Assembly (NCBI RefSeq): GCF_017357385.1
Contig: NZ_CP071632.1
Location: forward strand, 129,501-193,500
Origin: Rhizobium sp. NZLR1
GTDB taxonomy: Bacteria > Pseudomonadota > Alphaproteobacteria > Rhizobiales > Rhizobiaceae
Length of the DNA stretch: 64,000 bases
Direction: 5' to 3'
Part shown: piece by piece, positions 8,883-17,527 of the stretch
How positions within the stretch are numbered: the first letter of the stretch is position 1
Layout of the letters: every line of letters starts with the position of its first letter
Made by a program: the position numbers and the translations under genes
The notes under the pieces: generated by a model
What the model was told of the DNA's origin: nothing
Database searches by the model: none
What the model saw: only the letters and a program-made list of their open reading frames with translations

Positions 8883-10760
8883 CTAGAACTCTATGTCGTC
8901 GCCAGGCAGGATGTCGCCTTCCTCGGATTCGGCGGCGGCCGGTGGCGTTGCCTCGCCTTCCTCTTCCGGTTCGGGCGCCCGCACGCGCACGTCGATGATT
9001 TTCGCCCCTGGAAAATGCGCCAGGATCGCTGCCACGTCAGGGTCCTGACGGGCGTCGATGACATGCTGCTCCCGGGTCCTGGCCTCCGCTTCCACCAGCG
9101 TCGGCTTGCCCTCTTCGCGGCTGAGGCTGACGATCCAGTGAATGCCGGTCCATTCCTTCAGCTTGACGGCAAGCTCGTTGAGCAGTGTCGTCGGCGCGCC
9201 CTCGGTCAGGCTGACGTCAAGGCGGCCGGGCTCGATCCGGACCGGGCGCACAAAGGCGCGCACCATCGCCTTCAACTTCGGATCGCGCTTCTCGGCGGCA
9301 AGATCGACGATATCGCTGACCGAGTTGATCTGGACGAGCGACTTTAGCGCTTCCGCCGGTTTCGTCTCGATTCGGCCGATAGGCATCGTCTCGGGCTGGC
9401 TGCTCGGCACCGCACGCAGCATTGCCACCGGCGCGGACGCCTGTGGTTTGCTCGGTGCGATTTCCGGCGCGCGTGCCGCGACACTGCTTTGATAGGGAAC
9501 CCGCGTGCCGTTGCCGCCGCCACTGCCTGAAGGCGGGGAGGCGGGCCGCGGGCCGGCATTGTCGCCGGAAAATTCGGCAAGCCGCCGCGCCGCGTCTTCG
9601 GGCGCCGGCAGATGCGCGGCATGCGCCAGCCGGATCAGCACCATTTCGGCCGCACCTGCCGTCCGCGACGAGCCTTCCGTTTCCGGAATGCCCTTCAACA
9701 GCATCTGCCAGATGCGCGACAGCGTCGTTACCGCAACGCCCTTGGCGAATTCCGCCGCCTTGGTGCGCTCGACTTCGCTGAGCGAGGGGTCGTTCGCCGC
9801 ATCCGGCACATATTTCAGCCGCGTCACCAGATGGGTGAAATCGGCAAGATCGGTCAGCACCACCACGGGATTGGCGCCGGCCTCGTACTGGCTCTGGAAT
9901 TCGCCGAGGGCTGCGGCCACGTCGCCCTGGACGACATGCTGGAAGAGATCGACGATCCGGGCGCGGTCGGCAAGACCGAGCATCCCGCGCACGGCTTCCG
10001 CCTGCACGGCGCCGGCACCATGGGCGATCGCCTGATCGAGCAGCGACAGCCCGTCGCGCGCCGAGCCTTCGGCGGCACGCGCGATCATTGCCAGCGCGTC
10101 CGGTTCCGCCTCGATGCCTTCCTTGGCGGCGATCGTCGAAAACAGCCCGACGAGATCCGACGCGCTGATGCGGCGCAGGTCAAAGCGCTGGCAGCGTGAC
10201 AGCACGGTGATCGGCACTTTGCGGATCTCGGTCGTGGCGAAGATGAACTTCACATGCTCCGGCGGTTCTTCCAGCGTCTTCAAGAGGCCATTGAAGGCCT
10301 GCGTCGACAGCATGTGCACTTCGTCGATGATGTAGACCTTGTAGCGCGCCGAAACCGGCCGGTAGCGCACCTGCTCGATGATCTCGCGGATATCGTCGAT
10401 GCCGGTATGGGAGGCGGCATCCATCTCGATCACGTCGACATGCCGGCCTTCCATGATCGCCTGGCAGTGCTCGCCGGGCGTGCGAAGGTCGATCGTCGGC
10501 TTGTCGACATCAGCTGTCTTGTAATTCAGCGCTCGCGCCAGGATGCGCGCAGTCGTCGTCTTGCCGACGCCGCGCACGCCGGTCAGCATGTAGGCCTGGG
10601 CGATGCGGCCGGTCTCGAAGGCGTTGGTAAGGGTGCGGACCATCGGCTCCTGGCCGACCATCAGGTCCGTGAAATCCTTGGGGCGGTATTTGCGAGCCAG
10701 CACCCGGTATCCGGTGCCCGTCGAGGCGGCATCTTTTGATTGTCGCTCGGTGTCGCTCAT
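8883..10760 (-). CDS. dnaX: DNA polymerase III subunits gamma and tau
   Basis: Clamp-loader ATPase and replisome organiser, 625 residues. It starts [20 protein letters not shown]; the open frame continues upstream, but that DNA is the SRP RNA gene. Walker A GVRGVGKT is at 61-68, and Walker B/DEAD-like [10 protein letters not shown] and sensor [10 protein letters not shown] motifs follow. The usual four-cysteine zinc module keeps only one cysteine (in [10 protein letters not shown]). A Pro/Ala/Ser-rich linker (~390-470) precedes the C-terminal tau-like domain. No programmed frameshift site was identified by eye. Confidence 0.95.
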   Translation of the reverse strand: MSDTERQSKDAASTGTGYRVLARKYRPKDFTDLMVGQEPMVRTLTNAFETGRIAQAYMLTGVRGVGKTTTARILARALNYKTADVDKPTIDLRTPGEHCQAIMEGRHVDVIEMDAASHTGIDDIREIIEQVRYRPVSARYKVYIIDEVHMLSTQAFNGLLKTLEEPPEHVKFIFATTEIRKVPITVLSRCQRFDLRRISASDLVGLFSTIAAKEGIEAEPDALAMIARAAEGSARDGLSLLDQAIAHGAGAVQAEAVRGMLGLADRARIVDLFQHVVQGDVAAALGEFQSQYEAGANPVVVLTDLADFTHLVTRLKYVPDAANDPSLSEVERTKAAEFAKGVAVTTLSRIWQMLLKGIPETEGSSRTAGAAEMVLIRLAHAAHLPAPEDAARRLAEFSGDNAGPRPASPPSGSGGGNGTRVPYQSSVAARAPEIAPSKPQASAPVAMLRAVPSSQPETMPIGRIETKPAEALKSLVQINSVSDIVDLAAEKRDPKLKAMVRAFVRPVRIEPGRLDVSLTEGAPTTLLNELAVKLKEWTGIHWIVSLSREEGKPTLVEAEARTREQHVIDARQDPDVAAILAHFPGAKIIDVRVRAPEPEEEGEATPPAAAESEEGDILPGDDIEF

Positions 10761-10804
10761 CGCCCTGCTTGTCGCCCGGATCGTCGGGCACTTCGTGGAG
10801 AGAA

Positions 10805-10903
10805 GGTGGGAGGCTGGCACGATGACCCGTGCCGGGCTCGTTAGGGCTGCTTCCTTCCGGACCTGACCCGGTTGGCGAGTGGCTCGTCCACCACCAACCT
10901 CCC
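10805..10903 (-). ncRNA. ffs: Small bacterial SRP RNA (4.5S type)
   Basis: On the minus strand the RNA carries the near-universal SRP core GGTCAGGTCCGGAAGGAAGC, the Ffh-binding domain IV loop, flanked by complementary arms. The ends pair as GGGAGG near 10903 and CCTCCC near 10807. The predicted ~98-nt length fits small bacterial SRP RNA. With Ffh and FtsY it targets membrane proteins during translation. It lies just upstream of dnaX, a common alphaproteobacterial arrangement. Confidence 0.95.
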
Positions 10904-10910
10904 GAATGCA

Positions 10911-10939
10911 CATATCGGCAATATCGTCATCAAAAGCAA
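10911..10939 (-). promoter_or_regulatory. Promoter of the SRP RNA gene
   Basis: On the minus strand TTGCTT (10939-10934), 17 bases, GATATG (10916-10911), then seven bases to the GGGAGG predicted as the RNA 5' end. Spacing and start position agree well with the ffs gene. Confidence 0.6.
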
Positions 10940-10984
10940 GCCAACATGATAAAAAACTGCTAGTCGTTGGAAAAGACAGGAGGA

Positions 10985-11401
10985 ATGCCCTTGAACGGCT
11001 TTATGCTTGACCCTCGGCTGGAAAACGACAGCGTCAGCATCATGATCACGGGCCTCTGTGATCTGAGATTGTCGAGGGATGCCCGCTGGCCCTGGCTCAT
11101 TCTCGTGCCGCGCCGGGCAGGCATCACCGAAATCTTCGAGCTGACGCCGCTCGACCAGGTGCTGCTTGCCTTCGAGACCGAGCTCACTGCCACGGCGCTG
11201 AAGCAGATCACCGGTGCCGCAAAAATCAATATCGGGGCTCTTGGCAATATCGTCCGCCAGCTTCATGTTCATGTGATTGCCCGCTTCGAAGGCGATGCCA
11301 ACTGGCCGGGTCCCGTCTGGGGCTTCGGACGCGCGGAACCCTACGAAGACGAAAAGAGAGACGAATTCACAGCGAAGCTGCGGGAAGCCCTTTCATCATG
11401 A
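10985..11401 (+). CDS. HIT-family hydrolase
   Basis: About 138 residues. The histidine triad is HVHVIAR near the end of the fold (QLHVHVIARFEGD), with WPWLILVPRRAGITEIFEL before it, as in diadenosine-polyphosphate and nucleoside phosphoramidate hydrolases. The final His of a typical HxHxHxx motif is replaced by Ile-Ala, a form seen in some alphaproteobacterial members. The start is uncertain: an AGGAGG sits one base before the ATG at 10985, and the TTG at 10991 or ATG at 11003 would be better spaced. Its stop overlaps the nudC start by four bases (ATGA), so both nucleotide hydrolases are co-translated. Confidence 0.82.
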   Translation: MPLNGFMLDPRLENDSVSIMITGLCDLRLSRDARWPWLILVPRRAGITEIFELTPLDQVLLAFETELTATALKQITGAAKINIGALGNIVRQLHVHVIARFEGDANWPGPVWGFGRAEPYEDEKRDEFTAKLREALSS

Positions 11402-12357
11402 GTCATTCGCTTTTCGATTCGGATGTGCCGCATCCGGAGCCCAGCAATCTCACGGCTTTTGCCGCCAACGACCTCAATCGCGATTCCGAACATCGCGACG
11501 AACGCTCCGTCGAAAAAGCGCTGGCCAAGGAGGGCACGCATATCTTCGCCTTCGCCGGCGACAAGCTGGTGCTGAAGCATGACGGCCAGGTGCTCGATCC
11601 GCTCTTTGCCCGCTATGAGCTTCAGGAGCTTCGGCCGAATTGGGACGAGACGGTGCTTCTCGGCTACCGCAAATCAGGCGAGCCGCGCCTTGCGGTTCCC
11701 GTCGGTATCGACGTCGACGATCTCACCAGCCAATACAAGCCTGCCGACGGCCGCACGCTGTTTCGCGAAATGCTGATCGACGAGGTGCTGCTCGGCGAAT
11801 TCGCCCAGGCCGCGAGCCTCATCCGCTGGAATGGCGACAACCGCTTCTGCGGCCGTTGCGGCTCGGCGATGGAGATCCACATCGGCGGCTACAAACGTGT
11901 CTGCGCTGCCTGCGAACACATGATCTTCCCCCGCACCGACCCTGTCGTCATCATGCTGACGATCGATGAGAGCCGCGACCTCTGTCTGCTCGGCCGCAGT
12001 CCGCATTTCGCGCCCGGCATGTATTCCTGTCTTGCTGGCTTCGTTGAACCTGGTGAGACCATCGAGAACGCCGTGCGCCGCGAAACGCTGGAGGAATCGG
12101 GCATCCGCACCGGCCGCATCCGCTACCACGCCTCGCAGCCCTGGCCGATGCCACATTCCCTGATGATCGGCTGTTACGCCGAGGCCAGATCCGCCGAAAT
12201 CACCCGCGACGAGACGGAGTTGGAGGATTGCCGCTGGTTCACCCGCGAGGAAACGATCGAGATGCTGGAACGCCCGAGCGCGACAGGCAAGGCCTCTCCG
12301 CCGAAAGGGGCGATCGCCCACCGCCTGATGCGCGACTGGGTGGAGTGGAAGCGGTAA
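11398..12357 (+). CDS. nudC: NAD(+)/NADH pyrophosphatase NudC
   Basis: 319 residues. The protein has an N-terminal NUDIX-like domain, a zinc ribbon (FCGRCGSAM ... CAACEH, residues ~144-170) and a full Nudix box GFVEPGETIENAVRRETLEE, ending ESGI. The SQPWPMPHSLMIG motif after the box is diagnostic for NADH pyrophosphatases (SQPWPFPxS). It splits NAD(H) into NMN(H) and AMP and in bacteria also removes NAD caps from RNA. It is coupled to the HIT gene upstream and ends four bases before the WYL regulator. Confidence 0.95.
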   Translation: MSHSLFDSDVPHPEPSNLTAFAANDLNRDSEHRDERSVEKALAKEGTHIFAFAGDKLVLKHDGQVLDPLFARYELQELRPNWDETVLLGYRKSGEPRLAVPVGIDVDDLTSQYKPADGRTLFREMLIDEVLLGEFAQAASLIRWNGDNRFCGRCGSAMEIHIGGYKRVCAACEHMIFPRTDPVVIMLTIDESRDLCLLGRSPHFAPGMYSCLAGFVEPGETIENAVRRETLEESGIRTGRIRYHASQPWPMPHSLMIGCYAEARSAEITRDETELEDCRWFTREETIEMLERPSATGKASPPKGAIAHRLMRDWVEWKR

Positions 12358-12361
12358 CGCC

Positions 12362-13054
12362 ATGCCGGTCGCCCGCTCGGAACGGCTGCTGACGCTGCTC
12401 CAGACGCTCCGGCGTTACCGGCGGCCGGTGACCGGCATCGTGCTTGCAGAGGAAACCGGCGTCAGCCTGCGCACGCTCTATCGCGATATTGCCAGCCTGC
12501 AGGCCCAGGGTGCGATGATCGAAGGCGAAGCCGGCATCGGCTACGTGCTGAAGCCGGGTTTCATGCTGCCGCCGATGATGTTTTCCGAAGAGGAGCTGGA
12601 AGCACTGGTGCTCGGCTCGCGCTGGGTCGCCCGCGCCGCCGAACCGCGCCTGGCCGGCGCCGGCGCCGATGCGCTCGCCAAGATTGCCGCCGTGCTGCCG
12701 GCCGATATGCGGGAGATGATCGATTCGGCAGCCCTTTTCGTCGGCCCCAAACGCCGGGACGAGGACAAGGCGGATGTCTCGGCCATCCGCCGGGCGATCC
12801 GCCTGGAGCGGATCCTCGAACTGCATTATGGCGACGAGCAGGGCCGGATCTCGCGTCGCCGCGTCTGGCCTTTCGCACTCGGCTATTTCGAGCATGTACG
12901 CGTCCTCATGGCCTGGTGCGAACTGCGCCAGGACTTCCGCCATTTCCGCACCGACCGCATCATCGACATGACGCTGCATGAGGTGCGTTATCCGCGCCGC
13001 CGCACGGTTCTTCTCAAGGAATGGCGCGAGCAGGACGTGCCGCTCGAGAACTGA
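12362..13054 (+). CDS. YafY-type transcriptional regulator with HTH and WYL domains
   Basis: 230 residues. An N-terminal winged HTH_11 domain (~5-60, with LAEETGVSLRTLYRDIASL as recognition region) is followed by a WYL-type domain (~130-225: AIRLERILELHYGDEQGRIS ... RVWPFALGYFEHVRVLMAW). WYL domains sense ligands or nucleic acids. It directly follows nudC. The palindrome found upstream of the next two genes (13059-13081, 13454-13476) is the best candidate for its operator. Confidence 0.88.
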   Translation: MPVARSERLLTLLQTLRRYRRPVTGIVLAEETGVSLRTLYRDIASLQAQGAMIEGEAGIGYVLKPGFMLPPMMFSEEELEALVLGSRWVARAAEPRLAGAGADALAKIAAVLPADMREMIDSAALFVGPKRRDEDKADVSAIRRAIRLERILELHYGDEQGRISRRRVWPFALGYFEHVRVLMAWCELRQDFRHFRTDRIIDMTLHEVRYPRRRTVLLKEWREQDVPLEN

Positions 13055-13058
13055 AACG

Positions 13059-13081
13059 CTGCTGCCATAAACTGTCAGCAG
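13059..13081 (+). promoter_or_regulatory. Operator-like palindrome 1
   Basis: CTGCTGCCATAAACTGTCAG plus CAG: nine-base arms (one mismatch) around a five-base centre. It lies 45 bases before the small gene at 13127 and matches a second copy at 13454-13476 almost base for base. Probably bound by the adjacent WYL regulator. Confidence 0.6.
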
Positions 13082-13126
13082 TCGGGGTTATCATCAGTAC
13101 CAATTCAACAGGAAGGAGTACTGATC

Positions 13127-13387
13127 ATGGCAATGCCTCCAGTCATTCAGCGGGCCGGCGACCGCTTCGCCACTGATAGCTTTGCCGACATCATTTCGGC
13201 CGAAACTTTCGCCGACGTCCGCCAATCGGCACGCTCCGGCCTGCTGCGCCTGGCCATCAGCTTTTTCTGGATCCCCGGGGGAAGCCGCTCCAAGCTCGAC
13301 GTTGAAGCGACACCCGACTATCTGAAGCGCGACCTCGGCTTCATGGATGGGCGCAACCCACGCCACAAGGATGGTTTCCCGCTCTAG
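13127..13387 (+). CDS. Small conserved protein, possibly DUF1127-like
   Basis: 86 residues with a good ribosome site (GGAAGGAG before the ATG). The central stretch SGLLRLAISFFWIPGGSRSK is amphipathic to hydrophobic. The C-terminal TPDYLKRDLGFMDGR recalls the LxDIGL motif of DUF1127 small proteins, but the match is partial. Function unknown. It has its own operator-like palindrome upstream and a terminator downstream (13424-13449), so it is a single-gene unit next to the WYL regulator. Confidence 0.75.
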   Translation: MAMPPVIQRAGDRFATDSFADIISAETFADVRQSARSGLLRLAISFFWIPGGSRSKLDVEATPDYLKRDLGFMDGRNPRHKDGFPL

Positions 13388-13423
13388 GCCACCTCATCGT
13401 TATCCGCATCCGCGAGGAGACGA

Positions 13424-13449
13424 GGGCGTTGCTTCGGCAACGCCCTTTG
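13424..13449 (+). terminator. Intrinsic terminator after the small 86-residue gene
   Basis: GGGCGTTGC-TTCG-GCAACGCCC followed by TTTGT: a perfect nine-base-pair stem with a stable UUCG tetraloop, 37 bases after the stop codon. Confidence 0.8.
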
Positions 13450-13453
13450 TGCC

Positions 13454-13476
13454 CTGCTGCCATAAATTGGCAGCAG
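13454..13476 (+). promoter_or_regulatory. Operator-like palindrome 2
   Basis: CTGCTGCCA-TAAAT-TGGCAGCAG, a perfect nine-base-arm palindrome 42 bases before the VOC protein gene. It is nearly identical to 13059-13081. Two copies before two adjacent genes, next to a regulator gene, suggest a shared repressor or activator site. Confidence 0.65.
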
Positions 13477-13518
13477 GTAATTCCTCGTCCACCATTTAAC
13501 ACCACCGGGAGAACCAAA

Positions 13519-13887
13519 ATGACCAGCCCCAATCTGATTATCCTCTACGTCAAGGACCCCGGCGAAAGCGCAAGCTTCTACCGGAACCTCCTGAACCGCG
13601 AACCGACCGTGGAAGCACCGAATTTCGTCGCCTTTCCGCTCGATGGCGGCTTCACCCTCGGCCTCTGGCGGCGCAGCAAGGTCGAACCGCAGCCCTCCGC
13701 CATCGGCAACCGCGGGGAGGTGGCCTTCATGGTTGCGGGGGAAAATGCTGTCGCCAACCATTATGAGGACTGGCGCAAGCGCGGCCTGCCGATCGCCCAG
13801 GAACTAACCGAACTGGACTTCGGCCCGACCTTCGTCGTGCTCGATCCGGATGGTCATCGCCTGCGTGTCTGTGAGCCGGATAAATAA
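13519..13887 (+). CDS. VOC-superfamily (glyoxalase/PhnB-like) protein
   Basis: 122 residues forming one vicinal-oxygen-chelate domain: NLIILYVKDPGESASFYRNL at the start and FVVLDPDGHRLRVCEPDK at the end, typical of the glyoxalase/bleomycin-resistance/PhnB fold. Metal ligands and substrate are not assignable by eye. The ATG at 13519 follows CGGGAGAACCAAA. It carries its own copy of the operator-like palindrome, so it should be controlled together with the 86-residue gene. Confidence 0.85.
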   Translation: MTSPNLIILYVKDPGESASFYRNLLNREPTVEAPNFVAFPLDGGFTLGLWRRSKVEPQPSAIGNRGEVAFMVAGENAVANHYEDWRKRGLPIAQELTELDFGPTFVVLDPDGHRLRVCEPDK

Positions 13888-13897
13888 TAGCTGATAT

Positions 13898-13968
13898 GCG
13901 AGGCCTCTCATGCATGCCGCCCGGAAGGTGGTTCCGGGCGATATGCAAAAAACTAAAGCAGGCCTCGC
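13898..13968. repeat. Nested inverted repeats at the pheA 3' end
   Basis: Outer arms GCGAGGCCT (13898-13906) and AGGCCTCGC (13960-13968) enclose a perfect inner hairpin CGCCCGGAA-GGTGG-TTCCGGGCG (13918-13940). The right outer arm lies in the last codons of pheA, between it and the convergent VOC gene. There is no U-tract, so this may block read-through or protect RNA ends rather than act as a simple terminator. Confidence 0.55.
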
Positions 13969-14807
13969 ATCGCATGCCCCTTGTAGACGCCGAGGATGCG
14001 CACCTTCTCGGAGAAGAACCGCAGTTCTTCCAATGCCCGCCGCACGTTTGGATCGTTCGGATGGCCTTCGATATCGGCGTAGAACTGTGTCGCCACGAAT
14101 CTTCCGCCGAGCTGATAGCTTTCCAGCTTGGTCATGTTGATATTGTTGGTGGCGAACCCGCCGAGCGCCTTGTAGAGCGCGGCCGGAATGTTGCGAACGT
14201 TGAAGACGAAGGTGGTAACGACCTTTTCGTCCGCCGAATTCCGTTGCGCCCATTCCTCGTCGCGCGACAACACGACGAAGCGGGTGACGTTGTTTTCGGT
14301 ATCCTCGACATTTTCGGCGATGATCTCGAGCCCGTAGAGATCGGCGGCAAGCCGCGGCGCCAGGGCGGCCATCGAGCGGTCGCCGGTTTCCTTCACCAGC
14401 TTTGCCGCGCCTGCCGTATCGCCGGCGATCACAGGCTTCCAGCCATTGGCCCGAACGATCTTGCGGCACTGGCCGAGCGCGTGAATGTGGCTGTGCACGG
14501 TGCGGATCTCGTCCTTGGTCACCCCCGGCAGCACCATCAGCTGGAAGCGGATCGGCATGAAATACTCGCCGATGATGTGCAGCCGCGATTCAGGCAGCAG
14601 ATGATGGATATCCGCGACGCGCCCGGCGATCGTGTTCTCGATCGGGATCATCCCGATATCGGCGTCGCCGTTGTCGACCGCCGTGAACGCATCCTCGAAG
14701 GTCTGGCAGGGCAGCGGCTCCATGGTCGGAAACATGTCCCGGCTGGCCATGTCGGAATTGGCGCCGAATTCGCCCTGGAAGGCGATCCTGTTGGTCTTGA
14801 TGTTCAT
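13953..14807 (-). CDS. pheA: Prephenate dehydratase
   Basis: 284 residues; converts prephenate to phenylpyruvate in phenylalanine synthesis. The dehydratase domain (~1-185) shows IAFQGEFGANSDMASRDMFP, DADIGMIPIENTIAGRVADI and the catalytic TRF in NNVTRFVVLSRD. A C-terminal ACT domain (~195-280) carries TKLESYQLGGRF, the phenylalanine-sensing ESRP-like region. No chorismate mutase domain is fused, unlike the enterobacterial PheA. It begins 10 bases after the kdsB stop and is probably co-transcribed. Confidence 0.95.
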   Translation of the reverse strand: MNIKTNRIAFQGEFGANSDMASRDMFPTMEPLPCQTFEDAFTAVDNGDADIGMIPIENTIAGRVADIHHLLPESRLHIIGEYFMPIRFQLMVLPGVTKDEIRTVHSHIHALGQCRKIVRANGWKPVIAGDTAGAAKLVKETGDRSMAALAPRLAADLYGLEIIAENVEDTENNVTRFVVLSRDEEWAQRNSADEKVVTTFVFNVRNIPAALYKALGGFATNNINMTKLESYQLGGRFVATQFYADIEGHPNDPNVRRALEELRFFSEKVRILGVYKGHAMRGLL

Positions 14808-14817
14808 GATGGTTCCG

Positions 14818-15573
14818 TCAGTTCGACTTTGCGGAGAGGATGCGCCGCGCTATTTCGAGGTCGGCGGGAGTATCGACACCGAGCGGAACCGTGTCAACGA
14901 TCTCAACGTCGATGCGCATGCCGGCCTCCAGCGCCCGCAACTGCTCCAGCGATTCGCGCCTTTCGAGCGTTGAAGGCCCGAGCGCGACGAACCGTTCCAG
15001 CGCCGCGCGCCGATAGGCATAAAGGCCGATATGGTGGTAGAGCGGGCCCTTGCCGTAAGGTGCCGTCGCACGCGTGAAATAGAGCCCGCGCAGTCGGGTG
15101 TCGGAAACGGGCGAACCGACAACCTTGACGATATGCGGCGCGGTTTTATCAGCTTCATTGTCGATTTCGGTCGTCAGCGTGCCGATATCGACCGCCTCGT
15201 TCTCGAGAGGGCGCAAAGCCGCGCGCACGGTTTCCGGATCGATCGTCGGCAGATCGCCCTGGACGTTGACGATGAATTTTGCCCTGCCGGCAGGATCGAC
15301 TTTCTTCAGCGCCTCGAAGATCCGATCGGAACCAGATTGATGATCACTGCTGGTCATGACGACTTCGAAGCCGGCGGCCGAAACGGCATCGAACACCCGG
15401 GCGTCGTCGACGGCGACGACGACGCGGCCGATGGCTGCCTCCCTGGCGCGCATCGCCACCTGGACGATCATCGGCAGCCCGCAAATATCGGCGAGCGGCT
15501 TGCCCGGAAGTCGGGTGGAGGCCATACGCGCCGGGATCAATACAAGCACGTCATCTAAATTTGAATCACTCAT
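14818..15573 (-). CDS. kdsB: 3-deoxy-manno-octulosonate cytidylyltransferase
   Basis: 251 residues. It activates Kdo as CMP-Kdo for lipopolysaccharide inner core synthesis in the cytoplasm. The N-terminal nucleotide-binding sequence [34 protein letters not shown] and [15 protein letters not shown] are diagnostic. It is divergent from the cytochrome gene, with 153 bases between them for both promoters. Confidence 0.96.
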   Translation of the reverse strand: MSDSNLDDVLVLIPARMASTRLPGKPLADICGLPMIVQVAMRAREAAIGRVVVAVDDARVFDAVSAAGFEVVMTSSDHQSGSDRIFEALKKVDPAGRAKFIVNVQGDLPTIDPETVRAALRPLENEAVDIGTLTTEIDNEADKTAPHIVKVVGSPVSDTRLRGLYFTRATAPYGKGPLYHHIGLYAYRRAALERFVALGPSTLERRESLEQLRALEAGMRIDVEIVDTVPLGVDTPADLEIARRILSAKSN

Positions 15574-15726
15574 TGGTCGGGCCTTCTATTCCGGGCTGAA
15601 AAGTGTCAAAAAGTCTCACGCACAAGACCATTTAGACAGTTGCAACGATCAGCCAAAAGACATAGGTTCCGCGCGATTTCAAGATGGTCGGGTTATGGTC
15701 TGCCGGCTGCAAGGGGAGCATTGCAG

Positions 15727-16284
15727 ATGAATTCATACGTCAATACGGCCGTTGGGGCGCTGCTCGGAACGATTTTCGTTCTGATGTCGGTCTCCATCGC
15801 GTCCGAAGGGATCTTCCATTCCGAAGCACCGGAAAAGGAAGGTTTCGCGATCGTTGCCGAAGAGGCGCCCGCCGCTGGTGGCGAAGCTGCGCCTGCCGCT
15901 GCTGCCGTTCCGATCGCGCAATTGCTCGCTTCTGCCGATGCCAAGGCCGGTGAAACGGTCTTCAAGAAGTGTCAGGCCTGTCATGACGGCACCAAAGGGG
16001 GACCGAACAAGGTCGGTCCCAACCTCTTTGGTGTCGTGGATCGCCCGATCGCCTCGCATGAGGGCTTTGCCTATTCCACTGCCATCAAGGATTTTTCCAA
16101 GGGCAGCAGCGAGAAGTGGACCTTCGAATTTCTCAACAAGTTCCTGATGGCGCCGAAGAAGGATGTTCCCGGCACGGCGATGGGCTTTGCCGGTCTGCCG
16201 AAGGATCAGGATCGCGCCAACGTTATCCTCTACCTGCACACGCTCGCCGATTCGCCGGTGCCGCTGCCGACCGCGACGCAGTGA
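15727..16284 (+). CDS. cycM: Membrane-anchored cytochrome c (CycM type)
   Basis: 185 residues. An uncleaved N-terminal hydrophobic segment ([20 protein letters not shown], ~8-27) anchors the protein; an Ala/Pro/Glu-rich linker (~35-70) leads to a class I cytochrome c domain with heme motif CQACH and a distal Met in GTAMGFAG. This matches CycM, which carries electrons from the bc1 complex to cytochrome oxidase in rhizobia. A strong terminator follows. TTGCAA(N17)TAGGTT at 15640-15668 is a possible promoter. Confidence 0.9.
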   Translation: MNSYVNTAVGALLGTIFVLMSVSIASEGIFHSEAPEKEGFAIVAEEAPAAGGEAAPAAAAVPIAQLLASADAKAGETVFKKCQACHDGTKGGPNKVGPNLFGVVDRPIASHEGFAYSTAIKDFSKGSSEKWTFEFLNKFLMAPKKDVPGTAMGFAGLPKDQDRANVILYLHTLADSPVPLPTATQ

Positions 16285-16311
16285 CGCGGACGGAATAATC
16301 GCATGTCATAG

Positions 16312-16339
16312 AAGCCCGGCCCGCGAAGCCGGGCTTTTT
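16312..16339 (+). terminator. Intrinsic terminator of the cytochrome gene
   Basis: AAGCCCGGC-CCGCGAA-GCCGGGCTT followed by a T-run (TTTTTG). Perfect nine-pair stem, 27 bases after the stop. Confidence 0.85.
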
Positions 16340-16356
16340 GTTGTGCAAAGAGTTTT

Positions 16357-17304
16357 TCAGGCACCCAGGAAATAGGCCCAGAGCGACACCGTGATTGCAC
16401 CGAGCGCCGTCGTCACCGTGATCGTCGAGGCAGCGATGCTATGACCGACGCCGAAGCGGTTGGCGATTAGCCAGGCGTTGACGCCTGTGGGCACCGAGGA
16501 GGTCAGCACGATCGCCGCCGTCCATTCGGGGCTGAGGCCGAGGAGATGGCTCGCCGCCCATACGCAGCCGGGCAGCATCAGCAGCTTCAAGCTTGACGTG
16601 ACGCTGGCGATGCCGAGATTGCCGGAAATGCCGTATTTCTCCAGCGCCATGCCGAGCGAGATCAGCGCCGCCGGACCGGCAATGCCGGCGATCTGCTTGA
16701 CGACCGTTGCCAGGGTTACGGGCATGGTGAGACCGGAAAGATGCATGGCCATGCCGGCCGCAAGCCCGATCACCAGCGGATTGCGCACCAGATTGACGGC
16801 GATCTGGCGCAGCACGAGCATCATGCTGCGATCGCTTTTGCCGGCGATCTTGCGCTCGGCATGCTCCATCAGCACGGTGCCGGCGACCATCATCACCGGC
16901 AAATGCACGGCAAGCAGGATCGACAGCGCCACCAGCCCCTCATCGCCAACGGTCCGCTCGACGAGCGGCAGGCCGATGAAGATATTGTTGGCGAAGGCGG
17001 AGGAAACGCCGGCCAGCACGCCGATCCGTTCGTCGCGGCCGAAGAGCCGCGTGGCGGCGATATGGCCGGTCGCCCAGGTGATGGCAACGCCTGAGAAATA
17101 GACGATCCACAGCCGGAAAGGCGAGGCGCCATGAAAATCCGCCTCGGCGATGGTGCGAAACAGCAGTAGCGGCACGGCGATCTTGAAGACAAATTCGCTG
17201 AGCGCTTCGCCGACATTCGATGCCATCAGGCCGCTGCGGACGATCACCCAGCCGATGAGGATCAGGATGAAGATGGGAAGAACGTCGAGAATGATGGCTG
17301 ACAT
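16357..17304 (-). CDS. AEC-family transporter (auxin efflux carrier-like)
   Basis: 315 residues with about ten hydrophobic segments, starting MSAIILDVLPIFILILIGW. The NNIFIGLPLVERTVG motif and the C-terminal SSVPTGVNAWLIANRFG segment are typical of AEC/MdcF permeases, which export or import small organic acids in bacteria. Substrate unknown. I use the ATG at 17304; a TTG 33 bases upstream is possible but would put charged residues before the first helix. It converges on the cytochrome gene. Confidence 0.85.
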   Translation of the reverse strand: MSAIILDVLPIFILILIGWVIVRSGLMASNVGEALSEFVFKIAVPLLLFRTIAEADFHGASPFRLWIVYFSGVAITWATGHIAATRLFGRDERIGVLAGVSSAFANNIFIGLPLVERTVGDEGLVALSILLAVHLPVMMVAGTVLMEHAERKIAGKSDRSMMLVLRQIAVNLVRNPLVIGLAAGMAMHLSGLTMPVTLATVVKQIAGIAGPAALISLGMALEKYGISGNLGIASVTSSLKLLMLPGCVWAASHLLGLSPEWTAAIVLTSSVPTGVNAWLIANRFGVGHSIAASTITVTTALGAITVSLWAYFLGA

Positions 17305-17344
17305 GGGGGAGGCTGCTTTGCGCGGGGGGAGTATCAACCTCTAC

Positions 17345-17442
17345 TGCATAATTCCTCAAATCGGAATCGGTTTAAGGAGAAAATTATCCAGCAATTCAAA
17401 GTTCTACGGCGCTGCGCGTCTAAGAAGGCGTAGCGGCGCGAC
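17345..17442 (+). repeat. Dispersed palindromic repeat, family A (RIME-like), copy 1
   Basis: Starts TGCATAATTCCTCAAATCGG and contains GGTTTAAGGAGAAAATTATC, then TTCAAAGTTCTACGGCG and a GCGCGTC...GCG hairpin. It shares order and sequence with 30361-30463 (inverted) and 37102-37200. The architecture of two adjacent palindromes fits the Rhizobium intergenic mosaic element type; the family name is my inference. Confidence 0.75.
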
Positions 17443-17496
17443 AGCAGCAAGCCTTCTGGATTGAAAAGCCAATCGCCAATCCGGCAGCATCCGCAG

Positions 17497-17527
17497 AGCA
17501 AAAAAAGCGGGCACAGCCCGCTTTTCC
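17497..17527 (-). terminator. Orphan intrinsic terminator (minus strand)
   Basis: On the minus strand AAGCGGGC-TGT-GCCCGCTT is followed by a seven-T run. The nearest annotated minus-strand gene upstream is more than 1.2 kb away (18799) across the pfkB-type gene, so this terminator implies an unrecognised minus-strand transcript within 17528-17813. A weak T-run also exists on the plus side. Confidence 0.6.

Noticed and set aside
10761..10913. Extension of dnaX to an upstream ATG
   Set aside because: The extension would translate the SRP RNA gene; the DnaX family start is at 10760.
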